DNA of 64,000 nt, from assembly GCA_016722575.1 (NCBI GenBank), contig JADKIY010000007.1, positions 1 through 64,000 of the forward strand, read 5' to 3'. Under the pieces are notes generated by a model. The model was not told where the DNA came from. It was given only the letters and a program-made list of their open reading frames with translations, and did no database searches. The stretch's first letter is position 1. Each line of letters opens with the position of its first letter. Below, one piece after another: positions 1 through 9,372 of this stretch. The translations under genes were made by a program, and so were the position numbers. This DNA comes from Elusimicrobiota bacterium (lineage in GTDB: Bacteria > Elusimicrobiota > Elusimicrobia > FEN-1173).

Positions 1-387
1 AAAAAAATCATCATCGGTCGTGGCCTATCCGCCATCCGCCACAAGGATGGCCACCAGGCGTTTCTATGGGAGCAGTTGTGTGCCCGTTTCACCGAGGACG
101 ATATGATGGGGAATGGTGCAATCTTCGCGGCGGTCACTAAAGATGATATGCAAAACATAGTGATTTTGTGCCCACCGCAGCCGTTCATTACTTGCGCCCA
201 AAAGCATTTGGTTCCGCTTCACGATGAGATCGGCACCCTAACCCACCAAATCCAAAACCTCCGCCGAACGCGCGATCTACCTCTTCCGCGTCTACTTTCA
301 GGTAGGTTCCATATCAGGACAAATACGCTCGTGGATGATGAGCTGTTCATAAAATTGATTCATCGAAGGTTTGCTCGTCTCTGTTGA
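1..387 (+). CDS. hsdS: Type I restriction-modification specificity subunit HsdS, C-terminal part (5' end outside window)
   Basis: The reading frame is open from the first base, so only the last 128 residues are visible. HsdS selects the DNA target for the HsdM methylase and the HsdR translocase/nuclease. The visible part is the end of the second target-recognition domain (GRGLSAIRHKDG, then the hydrophobic VILCPP edge) followed by the helical spacer HDEIGTLTHQIQNLRRTRD and the usual closing LPRLLSGR. About 27 further residues follow that motif, more than most HsdS have. The next gene starts on a TTG at 384-386 that overlaps this stop (385-387), so translation is probably coupled. hsdM would be expected just upstream. 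Family call is firm; which sequence it recognises cannot be told. Confidence 0.85.
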   Translation, partial: KKIIIGRGLSAIRHKDGHQAFLWEQLCARFTEDDMMGNGAIFAAVTKDDMQNIVILCPPQPFITCAQKHLVPLHDEIGTLTHQIQNLRRTRDLPLPRLLSGRFHIRTNTLVDDELFIKLIHRRFARLC

Positions 388-1067
388 CACGGGTGGCGGT
401 GATAGTGGGGTTGACTATCCGCCGTCGACCTTCCGAACTGAGTGCCATTCCTCGAGTCGGCAAGCTTTTACCTCGATTTATCCATGTTTGTCGTAGCCTT
501 TCCGAGTTTTGGAGTTTTATAAAAGGCAAATATAGTTCGTATGCGGAACGGAGAGAGTTTCTCCGTAATGAGTTTGATCCATTGCTTTCGATGTTAGAGC
601 AAAAAAATGGGCCACCGTCTGATTCATCTATAACGAACTCCATCCAATTGAACGGATCAAGTTATGTTTGGGAAATATGGCAAAAGGCATTGGAGCGGAG
701 GTCCGCTGATGCGGAGGGGGCAATTACAGCAGCACGCACGTTGGTGGAATCTGTATGTAAATATATTCTCGACGCCGCGGGTGTCCCCAACGAAAGCAAC
801 ACGGAATTGCCCAAACTCTATGCGTTAACGGCAAAACAACTCAATCTATCTCCAAGCCAGCACACCGAACAGTTGTTTAAGCAAATCCTCGGCGGTTGCC
901 AGAGCGTCGTTGAAGGCTTGGGGGCTTTGCGAAACCGGCACAGCGATGCACATGGAAAGGGCGCTGGCAGGGCAAAAGTCGCTCCGCGTCACGCGGAGTT
1001 GGCGGTCAACCTCTCCGGGGCAATGGCCGCGTTTCTTCTTCAAACCTGGGAGGCGCGGAAAAAATAG
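384..1067 (+). CDS. Abortive-infection C-terminal (Abi_C) domain protein
   Basis: This 227-residue protein ends in a pattern typical of the Abi_C domain: EGAITAARTLVESVCKYIL, then GLGALRNRHSDAHGKG, then RHAELAVNLSGAMAAFLL. The RNxHSDAHG segment, with its closely spaced His, Asp and Arg residues, resembles HEPN-like nuclease motifs. The N-terminal half contains a Y-x-x-Y-AERREFLRNEF stretch also common in this group. The start is uncertain: a TTG at 384 overlaps the hsdS stop, and GTG codons lie at 393, 399 and 405. Members of this family are found in phage-defence loci and are thought to stop phage growth by killing or arresting the host cell. Its position between hsdS and hsdR supports a defence role; the molecular target is unknown. 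Confidence 0.75.
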   Translation: MTRVAVIVGLTIRRRPSELSAIPRVGKLLPRFIHVCRSLSEFWSFIKGKYSSYAERREFLRNEFDPLLSMLEQKNGPPSDSSITNSIQLNGSSYVWEIWQKALERRSADAEGAITAARTLVESVCKYILDAAGVPNESNTELPKLYALTAKQLNLSPSQHTEQLFKQILGGCQSVVEGLGALRNRHSDAHGKGAGRAKVAPRHAELAVNLSGAMAAFLLQTWEARKK

Positions 1068-1143
1068 TGACAAGACAAGCCCCAACTTCTCATCGAACGC
1101 GTGTCCTGCTTCTCCCGATGTTGTTGCGGGGGAAAGGGCTTCA

Positions 1144-2050
1144 ATGACTTCGGCAAAAGATGATTTCCCGATCATTTCTATTGATCCCGCGTGGGTTTTA
1201 GAACAGGAAGCCTTGGGAACCAAGGAGAAGTTTTGGTATCGGGAGAGTGACGGGGCACAGATTGGTTGTTCAAGTATCCTCAGAGGGATACGGGGCAGCA
1301 TTGGGCGGAGAAGGTCGCGGCGGAAATTGCTGAGATGATCGGCATTTGGCATGCCAAAGTGGAGTTAGCAATCTTTCAAAACGAAAAAGGATCAGCCACG
1401 GCAAGCTTCGCTCGAGATGGGCGGAGTCTTATTCATGGGAACCAACTTTTGGCGGGGCATCTTCAAAATTACGAAGTAGAGAAACGGTTCCAACAATCTA
1501 GCCACACGTTGGATAACATTTTTCTGGTTTTGGAAAACATCTTCGTTCCTCCCGAATTCGCCCGAAGGATGAAGGAGCGCTTTGCCGATTACATCGTTCT
1601 GGATGCTTTGATCGGAAATAATGATCGTCATCATGAGAATTGGGGAATTTTGAGAAAAATAACATCGGCGACCCGATGGGAGGGTTATTTGGCGCCATCT
1701 TTTGATCACGCATCTTCTTTGGGAAGGGAACTGAGGGATGAAGGGAAAAGACTGCGGTGCCGCAAAAATTTACTAAAGGAAAAAAAGATTGCCGACTATT
1801 CGGAGATGGCCAGCGGCATTTTTGGCAGGACACAAACGTCGGTTTGAGTCCCTGGAGGTATTGCGGCGCAGTTGTAAGAGAACCGGATCTTTTTGAAGGT
1901 GCCTTGAACAAGGCAAGCGCCCTTGATATCGCCGTTATCGAACGTATCGTCGAAAGAATTCCAGAAGATTGGATGTCGCTTTTGGCTCGTACGTTTGCCA
2001 AGGAACTCACATGCTATAATCTAGGTGAAGTCAGGAGCTTGATCCCATGA
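1144..2050 (+). CDS. HipA-like serine/threonine kinase (two apparent frameshifts)
   Basis: Read in three pieces, this is one HipA-type kinase of about 302 residues. It starts at ATG 1144. The first piece runs to about 1262, the second covers FKYPQRDTGQHWAEKVAAEIAE and the kinase core, and the third (from about 1816) ends in IVERIPEDWMSLLARTFAKEL. The core has the catalytic loop IGNNDRHHENWGIL and the metal-binding FDHASSLGREL, both characteristic of HipA/CtkA-type kinases. Adding one T at about 1263 and one T at about 1816, both in T runs, gives one continuous frame, so the breaks look like sequence errors, though real decay cannot be excluded. No HipB-like antitoxin is next to it. The stop overlaps the start of the HIRAN gene (ATGA at 2047-2050), suggesting they work together. 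Confidence 0.7.
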
Positions 2051-2795
2051 AAGCTAAAACACTGTTCCTCGCATGGCAGGACAGCTCGCGCACTCGCCGG
2101 TGGTTCCCGATCGGGAAGTTGGATGTCTTTCCCCACCCGTCCCAATATAAATTTTCCTACACGAAAGGCGCGCAGATTGCTCAAAGCGAAGTGGGATTTA
2201 AAGCGTTGGATGATTTCCCGAAATTTGACCAGGTATATAAATCGGGGGAGCTCTTCCCACTTTTCCAAAATCGAATCATTGCGCCGACACGTCCAGATTT
2301 CAAGGAATACTTAACCCACCTTGACTTAGCGGGCACTTCACCGGATCCTTTGGAAATTCTTGCCGTGGGCGGGGGGTATCGGGCAACGGACAGTTTTGAA
2401 GTTTTCCCACGGCTCGAAAAAGCTCCCGACGACTCGTTTCGGTGTCGCTTTTTCTACATGGTGGCCGTCACATCAATGATTCGGCCCGAAATCGCCTCGA
2501 AAGCCTTGTCCCCAACGAAGAGCTTTATGTCACACTGGAATTAACAAATCCTGCGACTGGCTTGGCGGTCCAATTGCATACAACAGATTACCACATGGTC
2601 GGCTGGGCCCCGCGGTATTTAGTTAAAGACCTGCTTATGGCAATGCAGGATGCTCCCAACTATAAGGCAAAGGTCGTGAGAGTTAATCCCGTTCCAGCGC
2701 CTTCGAAACAGCGGGTACTGGTAGAGTTGACTGGGTTTTTGCATGAACACGAGCCCATGAGTTCGGATGACTTCCAGCCATTGGTGAATGCTTAA
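2047..2795 (+). CDS. HIRAN-domain protein (one apparent frameshift)
   Basis: The reading starts at ATG 2047, overlapping the kinase stop, and shifts frame at about 2448 in a run of five T; one more T restores about 249 residues. The C-terminal half looks like a HIRAN domain: CRFFLHGGRHIND, then ELYVTLELTNPATGLAVQL, then YHMVGWAPRYLVKDLL. HIRAN domains bind DNA ends and occur in SWI/SNF-type repair proteins and, as stand-alone proteins, beside HipA-like kinases. The N-terminal half (FLAWQDSSRTRRWFPIGKL) has no recognised fold but probably reads phosphorylation or DNA state with its neighbour; this is inference. A strong terminator follows at 2818-2853, so hsdR may be transcribed separately. 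Confidence 0.7.
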
Positions 2796-2817
2796 TAGTC
2801 TGTTGCTCACGCTGTAC

Positions 2818-2853
2818 AAAAAACCGTGAGGGAACACGCCTCACGGTTTTTTT
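2818..2853 (+). terminator. Rho-independent terminator after the HIRAN gene
   Basis: A perfect stem, AACCGTGAGG paired with CCTCACGGTT around a GAACACG loop, is flanked by A-rich and T-rich runs. It can act in both directions. It lies between the HIRAN gene and hsdR and so separates the accessory genes from the nuclease subunit. Confidence 0.85.
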
Positions 2854-2866
2854 AATTCCTTAACGT

Positions 2867-5800
2867 ATGCCCCAACCCTTTTCGGAAGACCAGATTGTTG
2901 AACAGCCTGCCGTAGGACTTTTCAGCTCGTTGGGTTGGAGGACAATTTCGGCCACTGATGAATCGTATGGCCCCGAAGGCATTCTCAAACGAGAAACCAA
3001 GGGTGAGGTGGTTTTGTTGGCCCGCTTACGCCCGGCGCTCATTTCTCTCAACCCCAGTTTGCCCTCGGAAGCTATTGCCTCCGCGATCGATCAGATCACC
3101 CGCGATAGGTCCGCCATGAACCTTGTGTCTGCCAATCATGAGGTTTATCAGCTTCTCAAAGACGGTGTTCCTGTTTCAATTCACGACGTTGAGCAAGGTG
3201 GTCAGAAGGAAGAGAGGGTTCGCATCGTGGATTGGGCTCAACCTGAAAACAACGATTTCCTTTTGGTTAGCCAATTCAGCGTCACCGGCCCGCTCTATAC
3301 CTGCCGACCGGATTTGATCGGTTTCGTTAACGGTCTTCCGTTCGTTGTCATAGAGCTAAAAAACCCCGGTGTTCCCGCCCGGGCGGCCTTTGATGAAAAC
3401 CTCACCCACTACAAGCAGCAGGTTCCGGCTCTCTTCTGGTACAACGCTCTGATGATCGCTTCCAACGGCACCGATAGCCGCGTGGGTTCGTTGACGGCGG
3501 ATTGGGATCGTTTTTTCGAGTGGAAACGGGTTGAGCGGGAGGGGGAAACACGCCGGGTATCTTTGGAGGTCATGCTTCGGGGACTTGCGATAAAGCCCGG
3601 CTTCTGGATTTGGTGGAGAACTTCACTCTTTTTCAGAGCATAAGACGGGGCTGGTCAAGGTTCTTGGGCAAAATCACCAATATCTTGGTGTCAACAACGC
3701 CATCGCCGCCATGCTGGAAGCCCGCAAGCAGGGGCACGGGCGTGGGGGCGTCTTTTGGCAAACCCAGGGAAGTGGCAAAAGCTTTTCCATGGTATTTTTC
3801 TCCCAAAAGGTCATGCGCAAGTTTCCGGGGAATTGGTCCTTTGTGGTGGTCACCGATCGGGTTGAGCTGGATGATCAGATCGCCAAAACCTTTAAATCAG
3901 CCGGGGCTGTTAGCGAGGACGAAGGCAAGAAGTGCCATGCCTCAAGCGGGGGACATTTACGAGAGCTTTTACGCGGGAACCATCGCTACGTTTTTACCCT
4001 CATTCACAAGTTCCAAACGCCGGAGGTGCTTTGCGACCGGCCGGACGTGATCGTCCTGACGGACGAGGCCCACCGTAGCCAATACGACACCCTGGCGCTG
4101 AACATGAGGGCGGCCCTGCCCAAGGCTCTTTTTCTGGCCTTCACTGGCACCCCGCTCATCGCCGGGGAGGAGCGCACCAAAGACGTCTTCGGCGATTATG
4201 TGTCGATTTACGATTTCCAACAGTCGGCCGAGGACGAGGCGACGGTCCCGCTCTTCTACGACAACCGCACGCCGGAACTTCAACTCGTTAATCCGGACCT
4301 AAACGAAGATGTTTACAAACTGGTCGAACAGGCGGAGCTCGATCCGGATCAGGAAGGTAAGCTTGAGCACGAGCTAAGCCGCCAGTACCAAATCCTCACG
4401 CGGGACGATCGCCTGGAAACGGTGGCGAAAGATATCGTGCGCCACTTCCTTGGGCGTGGGTTCATTGGCAAAGCGATGGTGGTGTCGATCGATAAAGCCA
4501 CCGCCCTGCGCATGCACGACAAGGTTCGCAAACATTGGGACGCGGAAAAAGCGCGGGTTGAAAAAGAGTTGAGCCGGCTCGGGTATCTCCCGAAGGACGA
4601 GAGAGCGGCGATGGACGCACAAAAACAAGAGGCTGCCCTTAAACGTCGCTTAGAAATACTTTCCACCACCGACATGGCGCTGATCGTTTCCCCCGGCCAG
4701 AACGAAATTGCCCAAATGCGCTCTTTGGGCCTCAACATCGAGTCCCACCGCAAACGCATGAACGAGTCGGAACCACCGTTGGATGAGCGTTTCAAAGATA
4801 CGACGGACCCCCTTCGCCTGGTGTTCGTTTGCGCCATGTGGTTGACCGGTTTTGATGCTCCGAGTTGTTCAACCGTTTACCTCGATAAACCTATGCGCAA
4901 CCACACGCTAATGCAAACTATTGCCCGAGCCAACCGGGTCTTCCCCGGCAAACACAGCGGAGTCATCGTGGACTACGCTAACGTTTTTGCTTCTCTCGAA
5001 AGAGCCTTGGCCATATACGGTGCCGGGAAGGATGGCAAAAGCCCAGTAAAAGAGATGAAGGCCTTGGTTAACACCTTGCGCCAGGCCGTTCGGGAAGCGG
5101 CCGAGTTTTGTGCCGCCAAGCGCGTCTCGCTGAACGATATTGGAAAGTTAACCGCCGGCGGTTTGGACCGTCTGCAAGCCGTCGAAGACGCTGTGAATGC
5201 ATTGATCTCACCGGAATCATTGCGTCGAGATTTCTTTGCCCATGAAAGGCTTGTCGGCACGCTTTACCATGCGGTTAAACCGGACCCGGCTGCTCTGGAG
5301 TTCTCTGCACAGGTGGCTTGCCTTACTGCTTTGGCGGGGGCGATGCGTGCCAAGCTGAACCCCAACCCACCGGATATTTCCAGCGTCATGGAAAAGATCA
5401 GCATGCTTTTGGACGATTCCATCACCGGGATGACAATCCGGGAGCAAGGGTCCCCACCGCTGGACCTTTCTAAGATAAATTTCAAGGCGCTTGCCCAACG
5501 ATTTAATCGGTCAAAACACAAGAACACGGACCTGGAAGTTCTGAAGGCGCTAATCCGTGCCCAAATGGAGAAGCTGATACGCTTGAATCGAACTCGGGCA
5601 AATTTTACCGAAAAGTTTGAAGAACTGATTGAGAGCTACAATTCCGGAAGTCGAAACATTGAACAGCTTTTTGAGGAGTTATTTAAATTAAGCAATAGTC
5701 TGACTGAGGAAGAAGAACGTCACGTTAGGGAAAATCTTAGTGAGGAAGAACTTGCAATTTTTGACATTCTTACCCGCCCTGCTCCCACGCTTAGCACCGC

Positions 5801-6050
5801 CGAGCGGGCCGAATTAAAGAAAGTCACGCGGGCCCTGTTGGAGTCCCTCAAGCGGCTTCTCGTCCTGGATTGGCGTCAAAAACCCAGCGCTCGATCAAAA
5901 ATAAAAGTAGCTATTGAGAGCGCTTTGGATTCTGGTTTGCCACGCGCATACCCTCCTGATCTTTATCGTAAGAAGTGCGCCATCGTTTTCGAACATATCT
6001 GTGAAAGCTACCCGCAGCAGGGAACAAGCATCTATACCGTTGCTGCTTAA
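2867..6050 (+). CDS. hsdR: Type I restriction enzyme HsdR, DNA translocase/endonuclease (two apparent frameshifts)
   Basis: Three frame segments together form one HsdR of about 1061 residues, a normal length. The N-terminal PD-(D/E)xK nuclease is seen in RPDLIGFVNGLPFVVIELKN. The SF2 motor follows with Walker A WQTQGSGKSFSMVFF, motif Ia FVVVTDRVELDDQI, the DEAH box LTDEAHRSQYD, motif III AFTGTPL and motif VI MQTIARANRVFPGK. The breaks are at about 3590 and 3631; one extra T at each (cttTgcgat, and the T run before cagagc) restores the family consensus LVENFTLFSEHKTGLVKV. HsdR cuts foreign DNA after ATP-driven translocation by the HsdMRS complex. The start at ATG 2867 lies 14 bp after a terminator; no obvious ribosome-binding site is seen. 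Confidence 0.85.
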
Positions 6051-6080
6051 CCCCTTCGACTTGACTGTGTGTAATGCAAG

Positions 6081-6254
6081 ATGCCACACTACATCCAGAT
6101 GGGCCGAACAAGCCGGAACCCCCGGGTAAAAGCGGTACAAATCCGCATGACGGAAGAGGAAGTCAAGACCTTACGGGATCTTGCCAAAAATGACCGGCGC
6201 AGCATTTCCAATTTTGTGCGCTGGCTGATTGAAAAAGAGGCAAGGAAAACGTAG
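6081..6254 (+). CDS. Small ribbon-helix-helix (CopG/Arc-type) protein, 57 aa
   Basis: An ATG at 6081 opens 57 codons ending at TAG 6252-6254, 30 bp after hsdR. The residues VKAVQIRMTEEEVKTLRDLA followed by DRRSISNFVRWLIEKEA match the strand-helix-helix layout of CopG/Arc/MetJ repressors: a short beta strand with alternating polar residues, then two helices. Such proteins usually act as dimeric repressors or as antitoxins. No toxin gene follows, so it may regulate the restriction island. Function is inferred from the fold pattern only. Confidence 0.6.
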   Translation: MPHYIQMGRTSRNPRVKAVQIRMTEEEVKTLRDLAKNDRRSISNFVRWLIEKEARKT

Positions 6255-7242
6255 TGGATTTTTTTATATTTATACGTGGTGCTATATGCACTACGTAATG
6301 AGAAGGAGTCCTCAAAATCTGTGTTTAAAACGGCATACGGCTTGACGAACATTGTCGAAACGCAAAACCGGCGGACCCGACCGCCACGTTCCACGTGTCG
6401 GCCCGGTTCCGCCAAGAAATTCAAAACCGCGCGCGCCTGGACCGGGAGGGCGAGGGCAAGACCTTCAGGGCTTGGCCTTCTCCAGCTAACGGAGCAGGCC
6501 GCCCAGCGGGGGCGGGTGAAACGGAGCGCAGGGGCGGCGGCGTTCTAGGCCGACGCGGCGGAGCGACCCGGTTTGGGGGGGGGTGTCGAATCAGGCGGAG
6601 CGGCGACCGTCCTATCCCTCGGGTGACCAAGCGAGCCGGGCGGCGGCGGGGGTTCTCCTGCCGACGCGCGGCGAGCGCCCCGGGGTGGAACGATTAACCG
6701 AAGTGCCCGGCGCAGGGGTTTTCCAGGGAGGTCGAATCAACCGGAGCGGAGACTTCTTTCTTTTCCAGCCCCAGGCTTACGGGTTTCCAGGCTCGGGTTT
6801 TAATGGGACAGCGCGGCGATGACAGAGCGACGCGCCATCACCGCACGCCGTTGTCCCAGCGTTGCGCCGCGCGGGGAGAGTTCCGCCCGCGATAGCGGTC
6901 GACGGTCAAAGGGAATGGTCGAATGACGGAAAAGAAACGGAGCGGGGAGAAAAGGAGGGCCCTTCGGCCGACGATGTGTTGGCTGAATCGGCAGACAAGG
7001 CCCCACAATCCGGGTCCTGCCCGCAAGGTAGGGCGCGGCTTCCTGCGCCGCGCCAGGGCCAAGCCTTGGGGTGGCCCCCAAGGCCAGCGGGGCCGCAATC
7101 GTGGTCGCAATCACACCGAGGGTTCAATCCCTCCCCTTGGGTTCCGGCAGGTAATAGTCCCCGGTCAGGCGGTAGTTTTCCCAGTATTCGTGCGCAATAT
7201 TGGGGAACGTCAGTGGAACAATGGTTGGACCCGTGTCGGTTT
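6255..7242. other. About 1 kb GC-rich stretch with no convincing gene
   Basis: The stretch becomes very GC-rich after about 6370 and has many overlapping open frames on both strands with no recognisable protein pattern. A loose phrase of the type gtcgaatca-cggagcg recurs near 6584 and 6732. tRNA-Ser-like fragments lie near 6981-6993 and 7101-7138. It looks like scarred mobile-element or intergenic DNA between the defence island and the recombinase. Confidence 0.45.
6981..7138 (+). pseudogene. Broken tRNA-Ser-like fragments (D arm, variable arm, T arm)
   Basis: Pieces identical or nearly identical to the intact tRNA-Ser at 9351-9440 appear here in order. These are a D-arm piece GGCTGAATCGGCA (6981-6993), an AATCGTG piece like the 3' anticodon stem (about 7098-7104), and a variable-arm GTCGCAA plus T arm ending CCCTCCCCTT (to 7138). 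About 100 nt separates the D arm from the anticodon-stem piece. The acceptor 3' end CCGCCA reappears only at about 7245, inside the inverted repeat. No functional cloverleaf forms. It may be the remains of a second tRNA-Ser target site; some of the short matches could be chance. Confidence 0.35.
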
Positions 7243-7595
7243 TTCCGCCATTTGCTGAAATCACAAACTGTGGCAAAAGAGCCCAACGGATCCCCTCCGC
7301 TGGGCTTTTTTGTTTTGACCGAATTCTGTCCCAAACCGTCCGAGCCGGGTCGTCCCACTCCCAAATTTCCAACCAAAGCGGTGGAATTCGTCTGATCGAA
7401 CGCGCTCCGCGCGACGGGGCGGGAGTCGCTCCGAATGTCGCTAACGTCGTCGGAAGAAACACCGCCATTTGCGCCCGGGGTCCGTCCGCTTTTGCCGCCC
7501 GAGAAGGAACCGAAGGCGTAGTCCACGCGGACGCTCCTTTTGGAATAGTGAATCCGCCGAATCCCCCGCCGCACCGCATACACTTTTTCTATCCC
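7243..7595 (+). repeat. Left copy of inverted repeat flanking the recombinase gene
   Basis: This segment is the reverse complement of 8998-9358 with a few mismatches and small indels. It contains, in inverted order, the tRNA 3' tail CCGCCATTTG, the tRNA-Ser terminator, and DNA matching the last codons of the recombinase (the GIEKVYAVRRGIRRIHYSKR segment). It therefore looks like a truncated second copy of the element end. Confidence 0.8.
7280..7316 (+). terminator. Rho-independent terminator in left inverted repeat
   Basis: AGCCCAACGGA pairs with TCCGCTGGGCT (one mismatch) and is followed by TTTTTTGTTTT. It is the inverted duplicate of the terminator downstream of tRNA-Ser at 9286-9322, and here serves no visible gene. 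Confidence 0.7.
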
Positions 7596-7758
7596 AACAC
7601 CGCGCGCAACCCCAGGGAGGTGGCCCACTCCCGTCACCCTCGCCCCCACGGGGCAAGGGTCCAATGGTTCCCCACTCCGACTCGCCCCGCCGGGGCAAGC
7701 CATGAAAATCAAACTGGGGAAAAATATCGGCCCGAAATTTCCTACAATGCAACAAAAT

Positions 7759-7765
7759 AGGAGGT
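7759..7765 (+). promoter_or_regulatory. Strong ribosome-binding site of the recombinase
   Basis: AGGAGGT lies 6 nt before ATG 7772 and fixes the recombinase start. It is one of the best Shine-Dalgarno matches in the window. Confidence 0.8.
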
Positions 7766-7771
7766 GTTCAT

Positions 7772-9372
7772 ATGTATAGTATTGCCCCGGAACCTTCTGT
7801 CATTTCCTCCGTCACCAAGTGCGCTATCTACACCCGCGTTTCGACGGATTTACAGGCGGAAGTTGTGTTTAACTCCTGCGAAGCCCAGGAGGACCGCATC
7901 CGTTCTTTCATCGCCAGCCAAGCCGGTTTCGAAGTGGTTAAAGTTTATTCCGATCCCGGCTACAGCGGAGCAAACACGGAGCGTCCTGGGCTTCGGCAAA
8001 TGGTCGACGACATTCGGGTTGGGCTCATCAAAATGGTGATCTCCTATAAAATCGACCGCCTGACCCGCTCGCCCAAAGATTTCTACGACCTCATTGAACT
8101 TTTTGAAGCCCACGGGGCATCCTTTATTTCCGTCACGGAACGCTTTGACACGTCGACGCCGTCGGGCCGACTTTTGCGCAATATCATGCTGACCTTTGCT
8201 CAGTTCGAACGCGAGCTGATTTCCGAGCGCGTTCGTGACAAGTTGATCCAGCGGGTTAAGCGCGGTCTCCATGGGGTTGGTTCGCCGCCCTTTGGTTATG
8301 TGAAGAATGAGAAGGGTGTCCTGGTTTTTGATTCTCCGCGCGACGCGCACGTGGGGCTGATTTTTGAAACTTATCTCAAGACTCGCTCGATCCGCGCCAT
8401 TCTCAAAACCCTTCGGGGAAAAGGAATCCTTTCCCGAAAAGGGAAACCTTTTTGCGATTCGGCCATTTGGAACCTGTTAAGGAACCAGGTTTACACGGGC
8501 AAGATTGTCCACCGGGGACCACTTATCCCGGTCAACATGAGCCCATCGTTAGCCCGGAGCTGTTTAACGATGTCCAACGCTTGATGGCCGAATCCCCTCG
8601 TCAGACGGCCAATCCCGATAACCACTTGCCCTTCGCCGGGATTGTCCGCTGCCAGGAGTGTGGAAGCGCCATGAGCGTCGCGTTCACCAACAAACAGAAC
8701 AAAGGGGGGAAGAAGAAATATTTTTACTACCGGTGCGGCAGCGTGGGGCACAAAGGCAAAGACGCTTGCCGCACCAAACAGATCGGTGCGGATCGTTTGC
8801 ACGACATGGTCTATAAAAACCTGATCCGCCTTTCGGTTGATGGGGAAAACCTGAAAAATCTCGTGTTTTCGCTGAAAAATCAAACCCGTGGAGAGTCTGG
8901 AGAGGGATTTGAACCGTTACAAGATTTACAACGTTTGACGCCCCAAAACCTTCAAAAAGACCTTACGGCATATATAAAAACATGTGCGCGCAAAACCGGG
9001 ATTGAAAAAGTGTATGCGGTGCGGCGGGGGATTCGGCGGATTCACTATTCCAAAAGGAGCGTCCGCGTGGACTACGCCTTCGGTTCCTTCCCAGGTGGCA
9101 AAAGCGGACGGGACACGTCCCCAATGGGCGCAAATGGCGGTGTTTCTTCCGACGACGTTAGCGAATTTCGGAGCGACTCCCACCCCGTCGCGCGGAGCGC
9201 GTTCGATCAGACCAATTCCACCCCTTTGGTTGGGAATTTGGGAGTGGGACGACCCGGCTCGGACGGTTTGGGACAGAATTCGATCAAAACAAAAAAGCCC
9301 AGCGGAGGGAATCCGTTGGGCTCTTTTGCCACAGTTTGTGATTTCACAAATGGCGGAAGGGGAGGGATTTGA
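7772..9372 (+). CDS. Large serine recombinase (one apparent frameshift; C-terminal end uncertain)
   Basis: The N-terminal resolvase domain starts CAIYTRVSTDLQ with the catalytic Ser, followed by YSDPGYSGANTERPGL, KIDRLTRSPKDFYDL and the helix FAQFERELISERVRD. The Recombinase domain follows (FGYVKNEKG, GKPFCDSAIWNLLRNQVYTGK). A zinc ribbon has the Cys pairs CQEC and the later CGS...C. The frame breaks at about 8518, where one more G in a GGGG run restores HRGTTYPGQHEPIVSPELF. The real C-terminus is probably near 9090 (RRIHYSKRSVRVDYAFGSF); the frame stays open to 9372, into the antisense of tRNA-Ser. These enzymes integrate or excise phages and mobile elements. No cargo genes lie inside the inverted repeats, so this is probably a minimal or decayed element. 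Confidence 0.8.
8998..9358 (-). repeat. Right copy of inverted repeat flanking the recombinase gene
   Basis: Reverse-complement partner of 7243-7595. It covers the 3' part of the recombinase frame, the tRNA-Ser terminator and the tRNA 3' end with its CCA. This copy has a few more bases than the left one, around 9113-9128. Confidence 0.8.
9286..9322 (-). terminator. Rho-independent terminator of tRNA-Ser
   Basis: Read on the minus strand, AGCCCAACGGA and TCCGCTGGGCT form the stem (one mismatch), followed by TTTTTTGTTTT. It lies 28 bp downstream of the CCA end of tRNA-Ser. Confidence 0.75.

Noticed and set aside
6961..7150. tRNA-Leu or tmRNA reading of the GC-rich segment with GGCTGAATCGGCAGAC.
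   Set aside because: No acceptor stem or proper anticodon loop with U33 can be formed.
6862..7712. Long open frames on both strands in the GC-rich zone.
   Set aside because: High GC removes stop codons. The residues are Arg/Gly/Pro-rich with no recognisable domain, and both strands are open at once.
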